Shown here piece after piece: positions 6,431 to 6,785 of a DNA stretch of 6,785 nucleotides (positions within the stretch are counted from its first letter, which is position 1; every line of letters begins with the position of its first letter). Source of the DNA: Paracoccus sp. (in: a-proteobacteria) (GTDB lineage: Bacteria; Pseudomonadota; Alphaproteobacteria; Rhodobacterales; Rhodobacteraceae); NCBI GenBank assembly GCA_018056045.1, contig JAGPGI010000152.1, forward strand, positions 1 through 6,785. Direction: 5' to 3'. The position numbers and the translations under genes are program-made. A model generated the notes under the pieces. The model saw only the letters and a list, made by a program, of their open reading frames with translations, was not told the origin of the DNA and searched no databases.

Positions 6431-6785
6431 TCAGGGCAGCAGGTTCAGCCAGAACCAGATGGTCAGGATCGACAGCGCCGTCGCGACCAGCACGGCCGAG
6501 GCTGCGACGCGCTTTGCCACCCCGTAAAGCGAGGCGAAAAGATAGGCGTTCACCCCCGGCGCCATGCTGGCGGTGACCACGGCCGAGCGCATCTCGGCCA
6601 CGCTAAGGCCGAAGAGCTTGCCAAGCCCGAAGGTCACGCCGGGATGGAGCAGCAGTGAGGCCACACAGCACAGCACGATGGCGCGGGCCTCGCCCTCGGG
6701 GCGGTAGCGGTAAAGAACCCCGCCAAGTGCGAACAGCGCCGCGGGCAGGGCGGCGCTGGCCATCATCTTGACCGCCGCCCAGAAC
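6431..6785 (-). CDS. AEC-family (auxin efflux carrier type) transporter, C-terminal fragment
   Basis: This is the C-terminal part of an inner-membrane carrier. The stop is at 6431-6433. The frame continues open to the right window edge, so the methionine encoded at 6764-6766 is internal; six further codons before it read FWAAVK. About 117 residues are visible of a family total near 300-320. They contain the end of the second five-helix repeat of the AEC (Mem_trans) fold: a helix ending LPAALFALGG, two hydrophobic helices, the well-conserved segment MAPGVNAYLFASLYG, and a final helix ending LTIWFWLNLLP. AEC members in bacteria export or import small organic acids or amino-acid-like compounds (for example malonate or malate carriers), but the substrate cannot be named here. 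It is convergent to the ABC importer and shares the intervening terminator, so it belongs to another transcription unit. Confidence 0.85.
   Translation of the reverse strand, partial: FWAAVKMMASAALPAALFALGGVLYRYRPEGEARAIVLCCVASLLLHPGVTFGLGKLFGLSVAEMRSAVVTASMAPGVNAYLFASLYGVAKRVAASAVLVATALSILTIWFWLNLLP

Noticed and set aside
6398..6658. Short plus-strand open frame over the right-hand convergent gene
   Set aside because: It begins inside the terminator hairpin, has no ribosome site and lies opposite the AEC carrier, whose conserved segment is clear on the minus strand.

Overview
The window is GC-rich and densely coded, with proteins typical of an alphaproteobacterium. The style of the substrate-binding proteins and permeases suggests Rhodobacteraceae, perhaps Paracoccus-like. 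That placement is an inference from gene character and base composition; no taxonomic marker is present.

Layout: a YciA-type acyl-CoA thioesterase (54-485) comes first. A 143-base spacer follows that probably holds a promoter. Next is a five-gene ABC importer cluster of the PotABCD (polyamine/opine-type) family: ATPase (629-1732), two tandem paralogous periplasmic binding proteins (1765-2847 and 2949-4031), a large permease (4103-5404) and a second permease (5413-6366). A bidirectional hairpin terminator (6401-6424) separates the cluster from a convergent, window-truncated AEC-family carrier on the minus strand (6431 to the right edge).

How the genes work together: the two exported binding proteins would capture solute in the periplasm and deliver it to a heterodimeric channel made by the two permeases. 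Uptake would be driven by a homodimer of the ATPase. The binding proteins are both exactly 360 residues and align without a gap. My hand count gives 206 of 360 identical positions (about 57%). They look like an old tandem duplication whose copies now differ in probable ligand-contact stretches but share one channel. The real substrate or substrates cannot be read from the sequence.

The operon has strong RNA hairpins exactly where expression levels would be expected to change: an 11-bp stem with a GCAA tetraloop after the first binding protein, and a 12-bp GC-rich stem with a short T run after the second, just before the permeases. The likely reading is that binding proteins are made in excess over channel subunits. 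No mobile element, CRISPR array, tRNA, rRNA or clear new defence or biosynthetic system is visible. The noteworthy points are the duplicated binding proteins, the intercistronic structures and the large periplasmic insertion in the first permease.
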